Below, piece after piece: positions 44,698 through 53,557 of a stretch of 64,000 bases of DNA (position 1 is its first letter; each line of letters begins with the position of its first letter). The stretch is from Anaerolineae bacterium (GTDB taxonomy: Bacteria > Chloroflexota > Anaerolineae > B4-G1 > DUEL01). The translations under genes and the position numbers were made by a program. A model generated the notes under the pieces. It was given only the letters and a program-made list of their open reading frames with translations, made no database searches and was not told the origin of the DNA. The DNA lies in NCBI GenBank assembly GCA_025060135.1, contig JANXCY010000011.1:22082-86081 (forward strand), given 5' to 3'.

Positions 44698-45575
44698 GGA
44701 GCGTTTCTCCTTTTTTCCAGAGCCGCCGCCATGACCTCTACCGGAGCGGGGACGCCTGTCCACAATTCAAAGGCCCGCGCTCCCTGATAGATCAGCATCC
44801 CCAGGCCTCCGATCGCGCGCGCTCCGTACTGCTCCGCCAGGGCCAGGAAGGGCGTCCGGCCCGTATAAATCAGGTCATATACGACCTGCCGGGGAAGGAA
44901 TGGTACGGCCGGGTCCCAGGGCAGCGGGTCCGCCTCGTGGAGCCCCAGGCTGGTGGCGTTCACGATGAGGTCCGCCTCCGGAGCCAGCCGGGCCAACGCG
45001 GAGGGGAAGGGATGAGCGGTGATTGGGGCTTCCGGCCACGCCCGACGGATCGTAGCACAGAGGTCCAGCGCGCGTTCCAGGGTGCGGTTCACCACGGCTA
45101 CTTCCATGCCGGCCCCGGCCAGGACGTAGGCCACTGCGCGCGCGGCGCCGCCCGCGCCGACGATCAGCGCGCGGCGATATGGGCTGGGGGCTTCGTCTGG
45201 AGACTCACCCACCCGGATCCCGTGAGCCCGCAGGTCATCCAGGAATCCGGCGCCGTCGGTGTTGTCGCCCAGGAGGGAGCCATCCTCCCGTACCACGATG
45301 GTATTGACCGCTCCCACCGCCATCGCGATGGGAGTAAGTTCTGCCATATAGGGCAACACGGCCTCTTTGTGGGGGACGGTAACGTTGACGCCCACGAAGC
45401 CCAGAGCCGGTAACCCGTACAGCGCGGCCGGAAGGCGCTCGGGGGGCACGGGCAGGGGCACGTAGATGTAGTTCAGCCCCCGCGCGGCCAGGGCGGCGTT
45501 CTGCATGGCCGGGCTGAGGGTATGGGCGACGGGCCAGCCGATCACGCCCAGCAAGCGGGTGGAGCCGTTGACCAT
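44676..45575 (-). CDS. aroE: Shikimate dehydrogenase
   Basis: 299 residues. It has the shikimate-binding region GVIGWPVAHTLSPAMQN, the catalytic NVTVPHKE with Lys, GDNTDGAGF, and the NADP-binding GAGGAARAVAYVL. It reduces 3-dehydroshikimate to shikimate. The ATG at 45575 is used although no clear ribosome site precedes it; a GTG at 45629 overlaps the aroA stop and is possible. It overlaps aroC by 22 bases. Confidence 0.95.
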   Translation of the reverse strand: MVNGSTRLLGVIGWPVAHTLSPAMQNAALAARGLNYIYVPLPVPPERLPAALYGLPALGFVGVNVTVPHKEAVLPYMAELTPIAMAVGAVNTIVVREDGSLLGDNTDGAGFLDDLRAHGIRVGESPDEAPSPYRRALIVGAGGAARAVAYVLAGAGMEVAVVNRTLERALDLCATIRRAWPEAPITAHPFPSALARLAPEADLIVNATSLGLHEADPLPWDPAVPFLPRQVVYDLIYTGRTPFLALAEQYGARAIGGLGMLIYQGARAFELWTGVPAPVEVMAAALEKRRNAPCQPFAF

Positions 45576-45610
45576 CGGCTGGCCGGGTGGGATGGATGGC
45601 CAGGAATGGC

Positions 45611-47011
45611 TTATGGTTGCTCCTGCCACTGGATGTCTGCTCCCAACGCCTGCATCGTCTCCACGAAGCCCGGGAAAGAGTCGTGGATCACCTCGGCATT
45701 GCGGACCACGGTCTCGCCCCGGGCGACCAGGCCAGCCACTGCCAGCGCCATGGCCAGTCGGTGGTCGCCGTGGCTATTCACCTCTGTGCCGACCAGAGGG
45801 GTGGGGCCGTGAATAATCAGTCCATCGGGCAACTCCTGGACCTGCGCGCCCATCCGGGTCAGTTCCGCCGCTACTGCAGCGATGCGGTCGGATTCTTTCA
45901 CGCGCAACTCGGCTGCCTCCCGGATGGTCGTCATCCCCTCGGCCTGTGTGGCTGCGACGGCGAAGACGGGGAATTCGTCGATCGTCCGCACCACCAGGTC
46001 GCCCGCGACCTCCAGTCCCCGCAGGGGGCCGGGCCGCACTCTCAGGTCGGCGATGGGCTCACCGATCCGGGAGAGGGAGGCTGGATCCCGCGCGTCCCAC
46101 CGCTGGCTTCCCACGGCTTCCTGTCCGGGTGTCATCACCTCCAGTTCGGCCCCCATCGCTGCCAGGAGGTCCAGCAGGCCGGTCCGGGTCGGGTTGATGC
46201 CCACTCCTCGCACGCGCACTTCGGAGCCGGGCACGATGGCTGCGGCCACCAGGAGAAAGGCGGCGGAGGAGATGTCGGCGGGCACTTCCAGTTCCCCTCC
46301 TTCCACTTCCTGGAGGGCCTGGCCGCCGGCCAGGTGGAGGGTGGAACCATCGCGTTCCACCCGGACGCCGAAGGCGCGCAGCATCCGCTCCGTATGGTCG
46401 CGCGTGGGGCCCGGCTCCACGACGATGGTTTCCCCTTCGGCGAAGAGGCCGGCCAGCAGGATGGCCGATTTGACCTGGGCACTGGCGACGGGGAGGGGAT
46501 AATAGATGCCCCGCAGGTGGCCGCCCCGGATGGCCAGAGGGGGCAGACGACCCCCCTCGCGGGCCAGGACGGTTGCTCCCATCCGGCGCAGGGGCTCGGC
46601 CACGCGATCCATAGGCCGTCGGCGCAGGGATGCATTTCCGGTCAGCAGGCTGGTGAAGGGCTGGCCGGCCAGGATACCGGCCAGCAGTCGCATGGTGGTC
46701 CCGGAACCGCCACAGTCCAGCACGTTATCGGGTTCCCGCAGGCCGTGCATTCCCACGCCCTGTACCCGCAGGTCGGTGGCGGATCCGGGGGGCCGCTCCT
46801 GGAACTGGGTTTCCTCCTCCACTGGTACGCCCAGGGCGCGGACGCACCGGAGCGTTGCCTGACAGTCCTCAGCGGGCAGCCAGCCTCGGATCCGTGTCGG
46901 GCCGGGGGCCAGGGCACTGAGGAGCAGAGCCCGATGGCTGATGGATTTGTCCCCGGGCACCACGACGTCGCCGCGCAGGGCCTCTCCAGGGCGAATCACC
47001 AGTTGCTTCAT
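45611..47011 (-). CDS. aroA: 3-phosphoshikimate 1-carboxyvinyltransferase (EPSP synthase)
   Basis: 466 residues, somewhat longer than the typical ~430. Key motifs are VVPGDKSISHRALLLSALA, LDCGGSGTTMRLLAG and the LRVKESDRI near the end. It adds enolpyruvate to shikimate 3-phosphate. The start ATG at 47011 follows GGAG. The frame upstream is not part of the protein. Confidence 0.96.
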   Translation of the reverse strand: MKQLVIRPGEALRGDVVVPGDKSISHRALLLSALAPGPTRIRGWLPAEDCQATLRCVRALGVPVEEETQFQERPPGSATDLRVQGVGMHGLREPDNVLDCGGSGTTMRLLAGILAGQPFTSLLTGNASLRRRPMDRVAEPLRRMGATVLAREGGRLPPLAIRGGHLRGIYYPLPVASAQVKSAILLAGLFAEGETIVVEPGPTRDHTERMLRAFGVRVERDGSTLHLAGGQALQEVEGGELEVPADISSAAFLLVAAAIVPGSEVRVRGVGINPTRTGLLDLLAAMGAELEVMTPGQEAVGSQRWDARDPASLSRIGEPIADLRVRPGPLRGLEVAGDLVVRTIDEFPVFAVAATQAEGMTTIREAAELRVKESDRIAAVAAELTRMGAQVQELPDGLIIHGPTPLVGTEVNSHGDHRLAMALAVAGLVARGETVVRNAEVIHDSFPGFVETMQALGADIQWQEQP

Positions 47012-47104
47012 CGCTCCTTCTCCGCACACTGAGATTGGCGAGGCAAAGGGTCTCGCAGCAGTGGTCTCCAGGCGCCGCCACAACCCGTATACCGGAGAGA
47101 GGGA

Positions 47105-47989
47105 TTATAACCGCAGCCCGCTCCGGCGTTCCCGGGCGGCGGAGAGCAGCGTGCGCAGGCGCTCTTCGTCGTTCTCCGCCAGCGCCCTCTGCAACGCGGC
47201 CATCTGATCCGCGAACCGTTGCAACCACTCCAGGATGGCGGCCTGGTTGGTCAGCAAAATGTCCAGCATCATCTCTACATCGCTGGCGGCCACCCGGGTA
47301 GTGTCCCGAAAGCCGGAGGCGGCCAGGGACCAGGGCAGCGGGTCTCCCGGGGCGTCTACGGCGTTCACCAGTGCCACGGCCACCGCGTAGGGAAGATGGC
47401 TGATTGCGGCCACTCCCCAATCGTGGAGGACCGGGTCCAGAATCAGCGGTCGGGCGCCGATGGCCTGGACCAGGGCCACTGCCCGTTCCAGCGCGGCGAC
47501 AGAGGTCCGGGGGAGGGGGCAGAGGACAAACGGTCGGTCTACAAAGAGCGTGGCTTCGGCGGCGGCGAAACCCGAGACCTCTTTGCCGCACATCGGATGC
47601 CCTCCGATGGGCTCCAGACCTTCAGGGAGCGCGGCCATCGCTGCACAGATCTCGGCCTTGCTGCTGCCCAGGTCCATCACCAGCGCGCCCGGGCGCGCGT
47701 GGCGCCCCACTTCCGGCAACAGACGCAGGGTGGTGCGTACGGGAGTCGCCAGAATCACCACATCGGCGTCCGCCACTCCTGCCGCCAGGTCGTGGGTCCA
47801 ATCATCAATGGCCCGGGCGGCTTGGGCCATGCTGAGTGTGGCCGCGTTGCGTCCCACCGCCACGATCCGGGCGGGCAACGGATAGGGTTGGGACTCAGAT
47901 CGGGTCTGGGAGGCCGCCCGCAGGGCCAGCGCCAGCGACCCACCCATCAGGCCCAGGCCGACCACACACAGGGTAAAACCGCTCTCCAT
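47105..47989 (-). CDS. tyrA: Prephenate dehydrogenase
   Basis: 294 residues. The N-terminal NAD-binding motif is VVGLGLMGGSLALAL, the conserved catalytic His lies in IGGHPMCGKE, and the helical C-terminal domain has HLPYAVAVALVNAV. It converts prephenate to 4-hydroxyphenylpyruvate on the way to tyrosine. There is no C-terminal ACT domain, so feedback control must come from elsewhere, for example the attenuator at the head of the operon. Confidence 0.95.
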   Translation of the reverse strand: MESGFTLCVVGLGLMGGSLALALRAASQTRSESQPYPLPARIVAVGRNAATLSMAQAARAIDDWTHDLAAGVADADVVILATPVRTTLRLLPEVGRHARPGALVMDLGSSKAEICAAMAALPEGLEPIGGHPMCGKEVSGFAAAEATLFVDRPFVLCPLPRTSVAALERAVALVQAIGARPLILDPVLHDWGVAAISHLPYAVAVALVNAVDAPGDPLPWSLAASGFRDTTRVAASDVEMMLDILLTNQAAILEWLQRFADQMAALQRALAENDEERLRTLLSAARERRSGLRL

Positions 47990-48020
47990 CGGCGACGCAC
48001 CCGCAGAGGGGGAAGGGGGC

Positions 48021-49034
48021 TTACATCGTCCGCCCCAGGGCCGGCACCAGTTGCCGCAGGCTCTCCATCAGTTCCCGGAAGCGCTCGGGCTTGAGGGATT
48101 GAGACCCATCGGAAAGGGCCTGCTCGGGATGGGGGTGGACCTCAATGATCAGCCCATCCGCACCCGCAGCCAGACATGCCCGAGCCACTGGGGCCACCAG
48201 GTCCCATTTGCCTGTGCCGTGGCTGGGATCGGCGAAGACGGGCAAGTGGGTCCACTGTTTGAGCAATGGGATCGCATTAATATCCAGGGTATTCCGGGTG
48301 GCCGTTTCAAAGGTGCGGATGCCCCGTTCGCAGAGGATGACCTGGGAGTTACCGCTGCTCAGCACGTACTCGGCCGACATCAGCCATTCCTGCACGGTGT
48401 TCATCATGCCTCGTTTCAGGAAAACCGGGATGGAGGTACGGCCCACTGCCTGGAGCAGGGCGTAATTCTGCATGTTACGGGTGCCGATCTGGAAGATGTC
48501 GGTATACTTGCCCACGATGGGGACATCTTCGGGCGACATGACCTCGGTGATGATGGGCAGGCCGGTGGCTTCCCGGGCCTCGGCCAGCAGTTCCAAGCCC
48601 TGCTCGCCCAGACCCTGGAAAGAGTAAGGGGAGGTGCGGGGCTTGTAGGCCCCCCCGCGCAGGATGCGGGCTCCCGCTTCCTTCACCGCAAATGCGGTCT
48701 CCAGAATCTGGCTGCGGCTTTCCACTGCGCATGGGCCGGCGATCACCACGATCTCCCGGCCGCCGATGGTTACCCCCCGTACGTTCACCATGGTGTCCTC
48801 CGGATGGAAGTCGCGGCTGGCCAGTTTGAAGGGTTGGAGCACGCGCAACACTTTCTCCACGCCCGGCAGCAGTTCAAAGTGGTGATCTTCCAGTGGTCGG
48901 TCATCCCCTACCACGCCGATGATGGTGCGTTCGGTACCATGGGAGACGTGGGCCCGATAGCCCCGGGCTTCCACCTGATTTACCACATGCTGGACCTCTT
49001 CTGGTGTGGCCTGGTGTTTCATCACAATGATCAC
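48021..49034 (-). CDS. aroF: DAHP synthase, type I beta with N-terminal ferredoxin-like domain
   Basis: 337 residues. Residues ~1-70 ([18 protein letters not shown]) are the regulatory ferredoxin-like domain seen in Thermotoga-type enzymes. The catalytic barrel follows, with [25 protein letters not shown] and DPSHGTGKW. It joins phosphoenolpyruvate and erythrose 4-phosphate, the first step of the pathway. The GTG start at 49034 has AAAGGAGG upstream and comes two bases after the pheA fusion stop. Confidence 0.97.
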   Translation of the reverse strand: MIIVMKHQATPEEVQHVVNQVEARGYRAHVSHGTERTIIGVVGDDRPLEDHHFELLPGVEKVLRVLQPFKLASRDFHPEDTMVNVRGVTIGGREIVVIAGPCAVESRSQILETAFAVKEAGARILRGGAYKPRTSPYSFQGLGEQGLELLAEAREATGLPIITEVMSPEDVPIVGKYTDIFQIGTRNMQNYALLQAVGRTSIPVFLKRGMMNTVQEWLMSAEYVLSSGNSQVILCERGIRTFETATRNTLDINAIPLLKQWTHLPVFADPSHGTGKWDLVAPVARACLAAGADGLIIEVHPHPEQALSDGSQSLKPERFRELMESLRQLVPALGRTM

Positions 49035-49035
49035 G

Positions 49036-50349
49036 CTACCTCCTTTCCTGGGATGGTTCCCCTGGTTGCCCGTTGACCTCCGGCGCTGCGGGGTAACTCC
49101 CCAGCAATTTTACAAACGCCGTTCGGGTCAGCAGGCCGATCAGGGCCTGATGCACCGCCGCATCTCTCCAGTGGCCTTCCATGTCCACGTAAAAAACGTA
49201 GTGCCAGGGGCGGTTCCGCCGGGGTCGGCTTTCTATTTTGGTCAGGTTGATGCCCCGGCGGGCAAACTCGCCCAGGGCGTTGTAGAGCGCGCCGGGGACA
49301 TGGGGAGTGGCAAAAACAATGGAAGTCTTGCTATTGGGCCCCGGAGGTGGCTCCTCCCGGCCCAGGAGGAAAAAGCGGGTGGTATTCTCGGGAGAATCCT
49401 CAATCCCTGCCGCCAGGATTTCCAGGCCATAAATCTGGGCCGCCAGTGCACTGGCAATCACTGCGGTGTCCGGCTCTCGGGTGGCCGCCAGTTCCCGGGC
49501 CGCCCCGGCGGTGTCGTACGCGGGTACGGCATCCCAGCCCCGGTTCTTCAGATACCGTTCGCACTGGGCCAGCGCCTGGGGATGGGAACGCACCTTCCGG
49601 ATGTCCGCCAGGGTGGTGCCGGGCAGAGCCAGCAGGCAATGGCGCACGCGCAATTTCACCTCCCCCACCACCCGCAGATCCCGCTCCAGGAGCAGGTCGT
49701 ATGCCTGGGTGATGGACCCAGTCTGGGAATTCTCCACGGGCAGCAATCCGGTGGTAGCCCGGCCTTCTTCCACGGCCGTGAAGATGGCCTCAAAAGTGGC
49801 GCAGGGGAGAGTTTCCACCTGAGGTCCAAAGTGCTGGTAAATCGCTTCATGGGAGTATGCTCCCGGTTCGCCCTGGTAGGCCACGATAAGGGTTGGGGGG
49901 ATGCGAGTCGCGGCAACAGGTGTTCCTTCCTGTATGCCGGGCACCCGGTGCTCCTCCATCGGCTCCATCCATTCCGGTTCAGCCTCCTCTCCTTGCAGGT
50001 CAGGCCGTAAGCGGACGGCGTCCCGCAGGTAGATGTGGCGAATCGCCGAGGGAGGCCGGTCCGTGTTCCAGTGAATGAGGACCCGAATACAGCGAGGTAG
50101 CCCGTTGGGGGCATTCACCGCAACGGTGTCCAGAAGGGGGACATGATTCCAGCCCATTTGCCGGGCGGCCTCGGCCGGAAACGCGGCGTCCAGATCGGGC
50201 GTAACAGTAAAGATGACACTGGCAATATCGGATGGTTGCAGGCCGTTAGCAACGACCAGCGCGCGCAGTAGTTCCTCGGTAGCGCTGAGAATTTCGGAGC
50301 GACGGTTCTCCCGGACCGTAATGGCGCCGCGGACCCCCCGGCAGGTCAT
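49036..50349 (-). CDS. Fused AroH-class chorismate mutase / prephenate dehydratase with ACT domain
   Basis: 437 residues. Residues 1-~125 match AroH-class chorismate mutase ([30 protein letters not shown]). Residues ~155-340 are prephenate dehydratase, with [10 protein letters not shown] and the catalytic TRF in ENTTRFFLL. The ACT domain (~345-430) has the Phe-binding ESRPRRN. It carries chorismate to phenylpyruvate. In the mutase part, the position of the catalytic Glu (Glu78 in Bacillus subtilis AroH) seems to be Ala, so its activity is open. GGAGAGGAGGTGCGATC precedes the ATG. It is the first gene after the attenuator. Confidence 0.92.
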   Translation of the reverse strand: MTCRGVRGAITVRENRRSEILSATEELLRALVVANGLQPSDIASVIFTVTPDLDAAFPAEAARQMGWNHVPLLDTVAVNAPNGLPRCIRVLIHWNTDRPPSAIRHIYLRDAVRLRPDLQGEEAEPEWMEPMEEHRVPGIQEGTPVAATRIPPTLIVAYQGEPGAYSHEAIYQHFGPQVETLPCATFEAIFTAVEEGRATTGLLPVENSQTGSITQAYDLLLERDLRVVGEVKLRVRHCLLALPGTTLADIRKVRSHPQALAQCERYLKNRGWDAVPAYDTAGAARELAATREPDTAVIASALAAQIYGLEILAAGIEDSPENTTRFFLLGREEPPPGPNSKTSIVFATPHVPGALYNALGEFARRGINLTKIESRPRRNRPWHYVFYVDMEGHWRDAAVHQALIGLLTRTAFVKLLGSYPAAPEVNGQPGEPSQERR

Positions 50350-50368
50350 GATCGCACCTCCTCTCCAT

Positions 50369-50404
50369 AAAAAACCGAGCGTGGGGCTCGTGCTCCACGC
50401 TCGG
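50369..50404 (-). terminator. Attenuator terminator of the aromatic operon
   Basis: On the minus strand CCGAGCGTGG pairs perfectly with CCACGCTCGG across a ten-base loop, and TTTTTT follows. It lies between the leader peptide stop (50430) and the pheA ribosome site. It would stop transcription unless the leader RNA refolds. Confidence 0.9.
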
Positions 50405-50429
50405 TCTGGAAATCTATGGGATTCAGGCT

Positions 50430-50555
50430 TCAGTGGCCTGTCAGCGCCTCGCTACCAGCCAGCGCGGAGCCCCTCTCCGCGGGCCCAAAAAAGTAAAACC
50501 AATAATAGTAGCGAGCGCTGGCCACAACCCGGCCCATTATCGGTATATCCATCAT
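50430..50555 (-). CDS. Leader peptide rich in Tyr, Trp and Phe (attenuation peptide)
   Basis: 41 residues if started at the ATG at 50555; ATGs at 50552 and 50537 are alternatives, and no clear ribosome site is seen. Codons at 50510-50487 read Tyr-Tyr-Tyr-Trp-Phe-Tyr-Phe-Phe. Directly after comes a CGCGGAG/CTCCGCG hairpin. GCGCTCGCTAC before the run can pair with GTAGCGAGGCGC after it. A ribosome stalled for lack of charged aromatic tRNA would block that pairing. The context is textbook for attenuation: promoter 35-60 bases upstream and terminator 26 bases downstream. Confidence 0.85.
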   Translation of the reverse strand: MMDIPIMGRVVASARYYYWFYFFGPAERGSALAGSEALTGH

Positions 50556-50589
50556 CGCTATGGGCGTTTCTGCCAGAATGGGTGTAATG

Positions 50590-50617
50590 AATATACCATG
50601 AATCCCGAATTTGTCAA
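50590..50617 (-). promoter_or_regulatory. Promoter of the aromatic amino acid operon
   Basis: On the minus strand TTGACA (50617-50612), a 16-base spacer and TATATT (50595-50590). The transcript should start near 50583, so the leader peptide ATG would be ~28 bases from the 5' end. Confidence 0.75.
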
Positions 50618-50634
50618 GGGCACGGACCGGCCAC

Positions 50635-50663
50635 TTGCTCTCTTTCTGACCCTGCGGTATAAT
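50635..50663 (+). promoter_or_regulatory. Promoter of the rpmH-rnpA-yidD cluster
   Basis: TTGCTC (50635-50640), a 17-base spacer and a perfect TATAAT (50658-50663) lie 67 bases before rpmH. It is divergent from the aromatic operon promoter, with the two -35 boxes only 17 bases apart. Confidence 0.7.
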
Positions 50664-50730
50664 GGCACTGCTTCTCCGCCGAGGAGCCATCGTGCGGAGA
50701 TTCAATTTTGTATGGGGATATACACCGAAT

Positions 50731-50931
50731 ATGCCGAAACGAACCTACCAGCCCAAAAAGCGCAAGCGATTGCGGACCCACGGCTTCCGTGCCCGGATGG
50801 CGACTCCAACGGGCCGCCGGGTGCTGAAGGCCCGAAGACGGAAAGGACGGCATCAGTTGACCGTCCAGTACGAGTGGGCCAAGAAGTGGAACTGGAAGGA
50901 GAGCGCCCGCCGGCCCCGACGTCGGGCATAG
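50731..50931 (+). CDS. rpmH: 50S ribosomal protein L34, C-terminally extended
   Basis: 66 residues. [19 protein letters not shown] and [19 protein letters not shown] are the full L34 sequence. The usual protein ends at about residue 46; here ~20 more follow ([19 protein letters not shown]). The extra codons overlap the start of rnpA in another frame, which may be why the extension has been kept. Confidence 0.96.
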   Translation: MPKRTYQPKKRKRLRTHGFRARMATPTGRRVLKARRRKGRHQLTVQYEWAKKWNWKESARRPRRRA

Positions 50932-51296
50932 GGCCGATCAAGCGCCGCTCGGTCCGGTGGCGGAAAGTTCGGCTGCGGCGGTCGGCCGATTTTGAGCGCG
51001 TTCGGCGGGAGGGCCAGGCCTGGTCTCACCCGTTGCTGGTGCTCACTGCCTCCCCCAACACCGTTGGATGGACTCGCATCGGGGTGATCGCCGGGCGCCG
51101 CCTGGGCACGGCGGTCGCCCGGAACCGGGCCAAACGGCTTCTCAGGGAAGCGGCCCGTCGTCTCTATCCTCGCCTGGCGCCCGGGTGGGACCTGGTCCTC
51201 ATCGCCCGCCCGTCTATTCTGACTGTCAAGGAACCCCAGGTGGAAACCGCGCTGGAAGAACTGGCCCGGGCGTCCGGGCTCTGGCAGGAGGTATGA
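50874..51296 (+). CDS. rnpA: Ribonuclease P protein component
   Basis: 140 residues from the GTG at 50874; a GTG at 50886 is equally possible. The core [16 protein letters not shown] and the RNA-binding [15 protein letters not shown] identify it. It is the protein subunit that helps RNase P RNA mature tRNA 5' ends. No start codon lies close before the core, so the gene must begin inside rpmH. The same frame stays open through all of rpmH back to 50433, including an ATG at 50712, 19 bases before the rpmH start. This recalls the nested rpmH-rnpA arrangement of Thermus. Confidence 0.9.
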   Translation: MGQEVELEGERPPAPTSGIGPIKRRSVRWRKVRLRRSADFERVRREGQAWSHPLLVLTASPNTVGWTRIGVIAGRRLGTAVARNRAKRLLREAARRLYPRLAPGWDLVLIARPSILTVKEPQVETALEELARASGLWQEV

Positions 51297-51299
51297 GCG

Positions 51300-51521
51300 G
51301 TGAAGTACATATTGCTGGCCCTGATCCGACTGTGGCAGTGGACGTTCTCGCGCGTTCTTCCGCCGACCTGCCGCTTCTACCCTTCCTGTTCCCAGTACGG
51401 CTACGAGGCCATCACCCGCTACGGCGTTCTGCTCGGGGGCTGGCTGACGCTCCGGCGGCTTTCCCACTGCCATCCTTTCCATCCTGGCGGATACGACCCA
51501 GTCCCTGATCTCCATCGGTAA
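51300..51521 (+). CDS. yidD: Membrane protein insertion efficiency factor YidD
   Basis: 73 residues, GTG start four bases after rnpA. The family motif PTCRFYPSCSQYGYEAI is present, with GYDPVPD at the end. It is a small amphipathic protein that aids YidC. The position after rnpA is the conserved one. Confidence 0.94.
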   Translation: MKYILLALIRLWQWTFSRVLPPTCRFYPSCSQYGYEAITRYGVLLGGWLTLRRLSHCHPFHPGGYDPVPDLHR

Positions 51522-51609
51522 ATTGGTACACTGGAATAAGCCATTTGGTTACTGCTCATGCTGTCATTCCGTCCTTCGGTCATTCGGTCATTTCCAGGAG
51601 CGTTATAGC

Positions 51610-52722
51610 GTGAATAGACCATTATTCCTGAGCACCGCCCTGGCCCTGACTCTGGTCCTCCTTCTGGCTGGCTGTTCCGGCGGCGTCCACCCCACCACCT
51701 GGACCACCCTGATGCTTCATAATGGGACTCTCTATGTGGCCGACCTGGAGCAGGTGCGGGCCCTGGATGCGGAGACCGGCCAGCAGGACTGGGCATTCCC
51801 CGACCCACCGGACCTGAGCCGCTATGGTCCCTTCTACACGGTGGCCCTGTTGAACGATGAACTGCTTCTGGTAACTTCTTATGAATCCAGCGGCGGCCTC
51901 TTCTCTGCCCGTTCTCGCGGCGTCCTGCGCGCGCTGGCGCTCAACGGTGGTCGGCTGGTATGGCCCCAGCCCTTTATCGCGGGCGGGGAATTCGTGGCCC
52001 CTGGCGCTGCTGGCGCCGGTATCTTCGTCATCGGCAACAGCGACGGCAACATCTACGGCCTGCGAATAGCGGACGGCACCCTGGCCTGGCAGTACCCCAC
52101 CCGGGGCCGGGTCTGGGCCACCCCCCTGGTGATCTCGGATACCGTCTACGTTGCCTCGCTGGACCATCACCTCTATGCGCTGGACCTGCAGACCGGCGCG
52201 CGGCGCTGGCAGTTCCGAGCCGGCGGCGCGATGGCTGACCGTCCCCTTCCTCTGGACGATACCCTCTACATTGGCTCCTTTGACCGGAACCTGTATGCCC
52301 TCCGGCGGGCCGACGGAGCCGAAATCTGGCGCTTCACGGGCGCCAACTGGTTCTGGGGTACCCCGGCCAGCGACGGCAACCGCCTCTACGCGGCCGACGT
52401 GGATGGCAATGTTTATGCCCTGGACGCCGCCACCGGACAGGAAATCTGGCGCAGCCAGGTGGCAGGAACCGTCCGGCTGGGACCAGCGCTGAGCCCGGAC
52501 GGGAAACGGCTGCTGGTGGCCAGCGAAAATGGCACCCTTTTCGGCCTGGATACCGCCGACGGCTTCGTCCTCTGGCAACAGGCCGGGCAGGGCCAGATCG
52601 GCTCTATGGTGATCGGCGGCGAAAAAGTCTACGTGACCCGCATCAACGCCCCCCAGCGCGTTCAGTCCTTCTACGTGGAAAATGGTCGCCCCATCTGGTC
52701 GTACCCACCGCCGCAACGGTAA
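51610..52722 (+). CDS. PQQ-type beta-propeller lipoprotein (BamB-like)
   Basis: 370 residues, GTG start at 51610 after CAGGAGCG. A lipobox LLLAGC at ~20 follows a hydrophobic core. The mature part has seven or so repeats of the form LYALDLQTGARRWQF, DGNVYALDAATGQEIW and LFGLDTADGFVLW, which build a beta-propeller. It is exported and lipid-anchored, and probably binds proteins rather than the PQQ cofactor. Its place between yidD and yidC hints at a role in membrane protein insertion or envelope assembly. Confidence 0.85.
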   Translation: MNRPLFLSTALALTLVLLLAGCSGGVHPTTWTTLMLHNGTLYVADLEQVRALDAETGQQDWAFPDPPDLSRYGPFYTVALLNDELLLVTSYESSGGLFSARSRGVLRALALNGGRLVWPQPFIAGGEFVAPGAAGAGIFVIGNSDGNIYGLRIADGTLAWQYPTRGRVWATPLVISDTVYVASLDHHLYALDLQTGARRWQFRAGGAMADRPLPLDDTLYIGSFDRNLYALRRADGAEIWRFTGANWFWGTPASDGNRLYAADVDGNVYALDAATGQEIWRSQVAGTVRLGPALSPDGKRLLVASENGTLFGLDTADGFVLWQQAGQGQIGSMVIGGEKVYVTRINAPQRVQSFYVENGRPIWSYPPPQR

Positions 52723-52743
52723 CAGAATACGGAGTACGATACC

Positions 52744-53532
52744 ATGTGGGATTTCCTCATTCTGAACCCAATGGTGAACCTGCTGCTGCTGTTCTATCGC
52801 CTTCTGGGCCACCAGACGGTGCTGGCCATCACTGCCCTCACCTTGGTGGTGCGGCTGGCCGTCCTGCCACTGACGCTGAAACAGCAGCAGGCCGCCCGCC
52901 GGATGCAAGAACTGCAACCGGAACTGGTGAAATTGCAAAAACAGTTTGCTGGCGACCGAGAAGCCCTGGCCCGGAAACAGATGGAACTCTACCGGCAGGC
53001 TGGCTTGAATCCTTTGGGAGGGTGCTTGCCGCTCCTGATCCAACTCCCCATCCTCTACGGCCTCTGGCAGGCTATCATGCGCACCCTGGCTGCCAGTCCG
53101 CTGGAACTGGTTCGTCTCTCCCAGAACATCTACTCCTTTATCCCCGGCCTGGATGCCCTGATCCCGCTGCAAAGCCGGTTCCTATGGATGGACCTGGGCC
53201 AGCCGGACCCGTACTACGTCCTTCCGATTCTGGTGGTGGTTACCTCCTGGCTTTCGCAGAAAATCCTGACGCCCCCGGCCACGGATCCCCGGTCGGCGGC
53301 CATCAACCAGCAGATGCTGATTATGATGCCGCTCATGTTCGGGTTCTTCTCCATCTCCTTCGCTTCCGGACTCTCTATCTACTTCATCATTTCCAATTTG
53401 GTGACCATTCTCCAGTACTTTGTAACACCAAAGCCCGCTCCAGTGGGAGAAGTAGGGACGCCGAAGGAACCGGAGCGGCCCCGGAAGGAACCGCCGCCCC
53501 AGCCCTCCCGGCGGAAGAGCGGGCGAAAGTAA
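52744..53532 (+). CDS. yidC: Membrane protein insertase YidC/Oxa1
   Basis: 262 residues, the short Gram-positive-type form without the large periplasmic domain. Five membrane segments are visible. The conserved hydrophilic-groove region RLAVLPLTLKQQQAARRMQEL, LGGCLPLLIQLPILYGL and MMPLMFGFFSI are present. The tail is basic and Pro-rich, for ribosome contact. It inserts membrane proteins with or without Sec. Confidence 0.95.
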   Translation: MWDFLILNPMVNLLLLFYRLLGHQTVLAITALTLVVRLAVLPLTLKQQQAARRMQELQPELVKLQKQFAGDREALARKQMELYRQAGLNPLGGCLPLLIQLPILYGLWQAIMRTLAASPLELVRLSQNIYSFIPGLDALIPLQSRFLWMDLGQPDPYYVLPILVVVTSWLSQKILTPPATDPRSAAINQQMLIMMPLMFGFFSISFASGLSIYFIISNLVTILQYFVTPKPAPVGEVGTPKEPERPRKEPPPQPSRRKSGRK

Positions 53533-53557
53533 TCGCAAAATCTCTCTGAGGGCATAG

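Noticed and set aside
50350..50730. oriC
   Set aside because: No cluster of TTATCCACA-type boxes or AT-rich unwinding region was seen, despite the origin-type gene order to the right.
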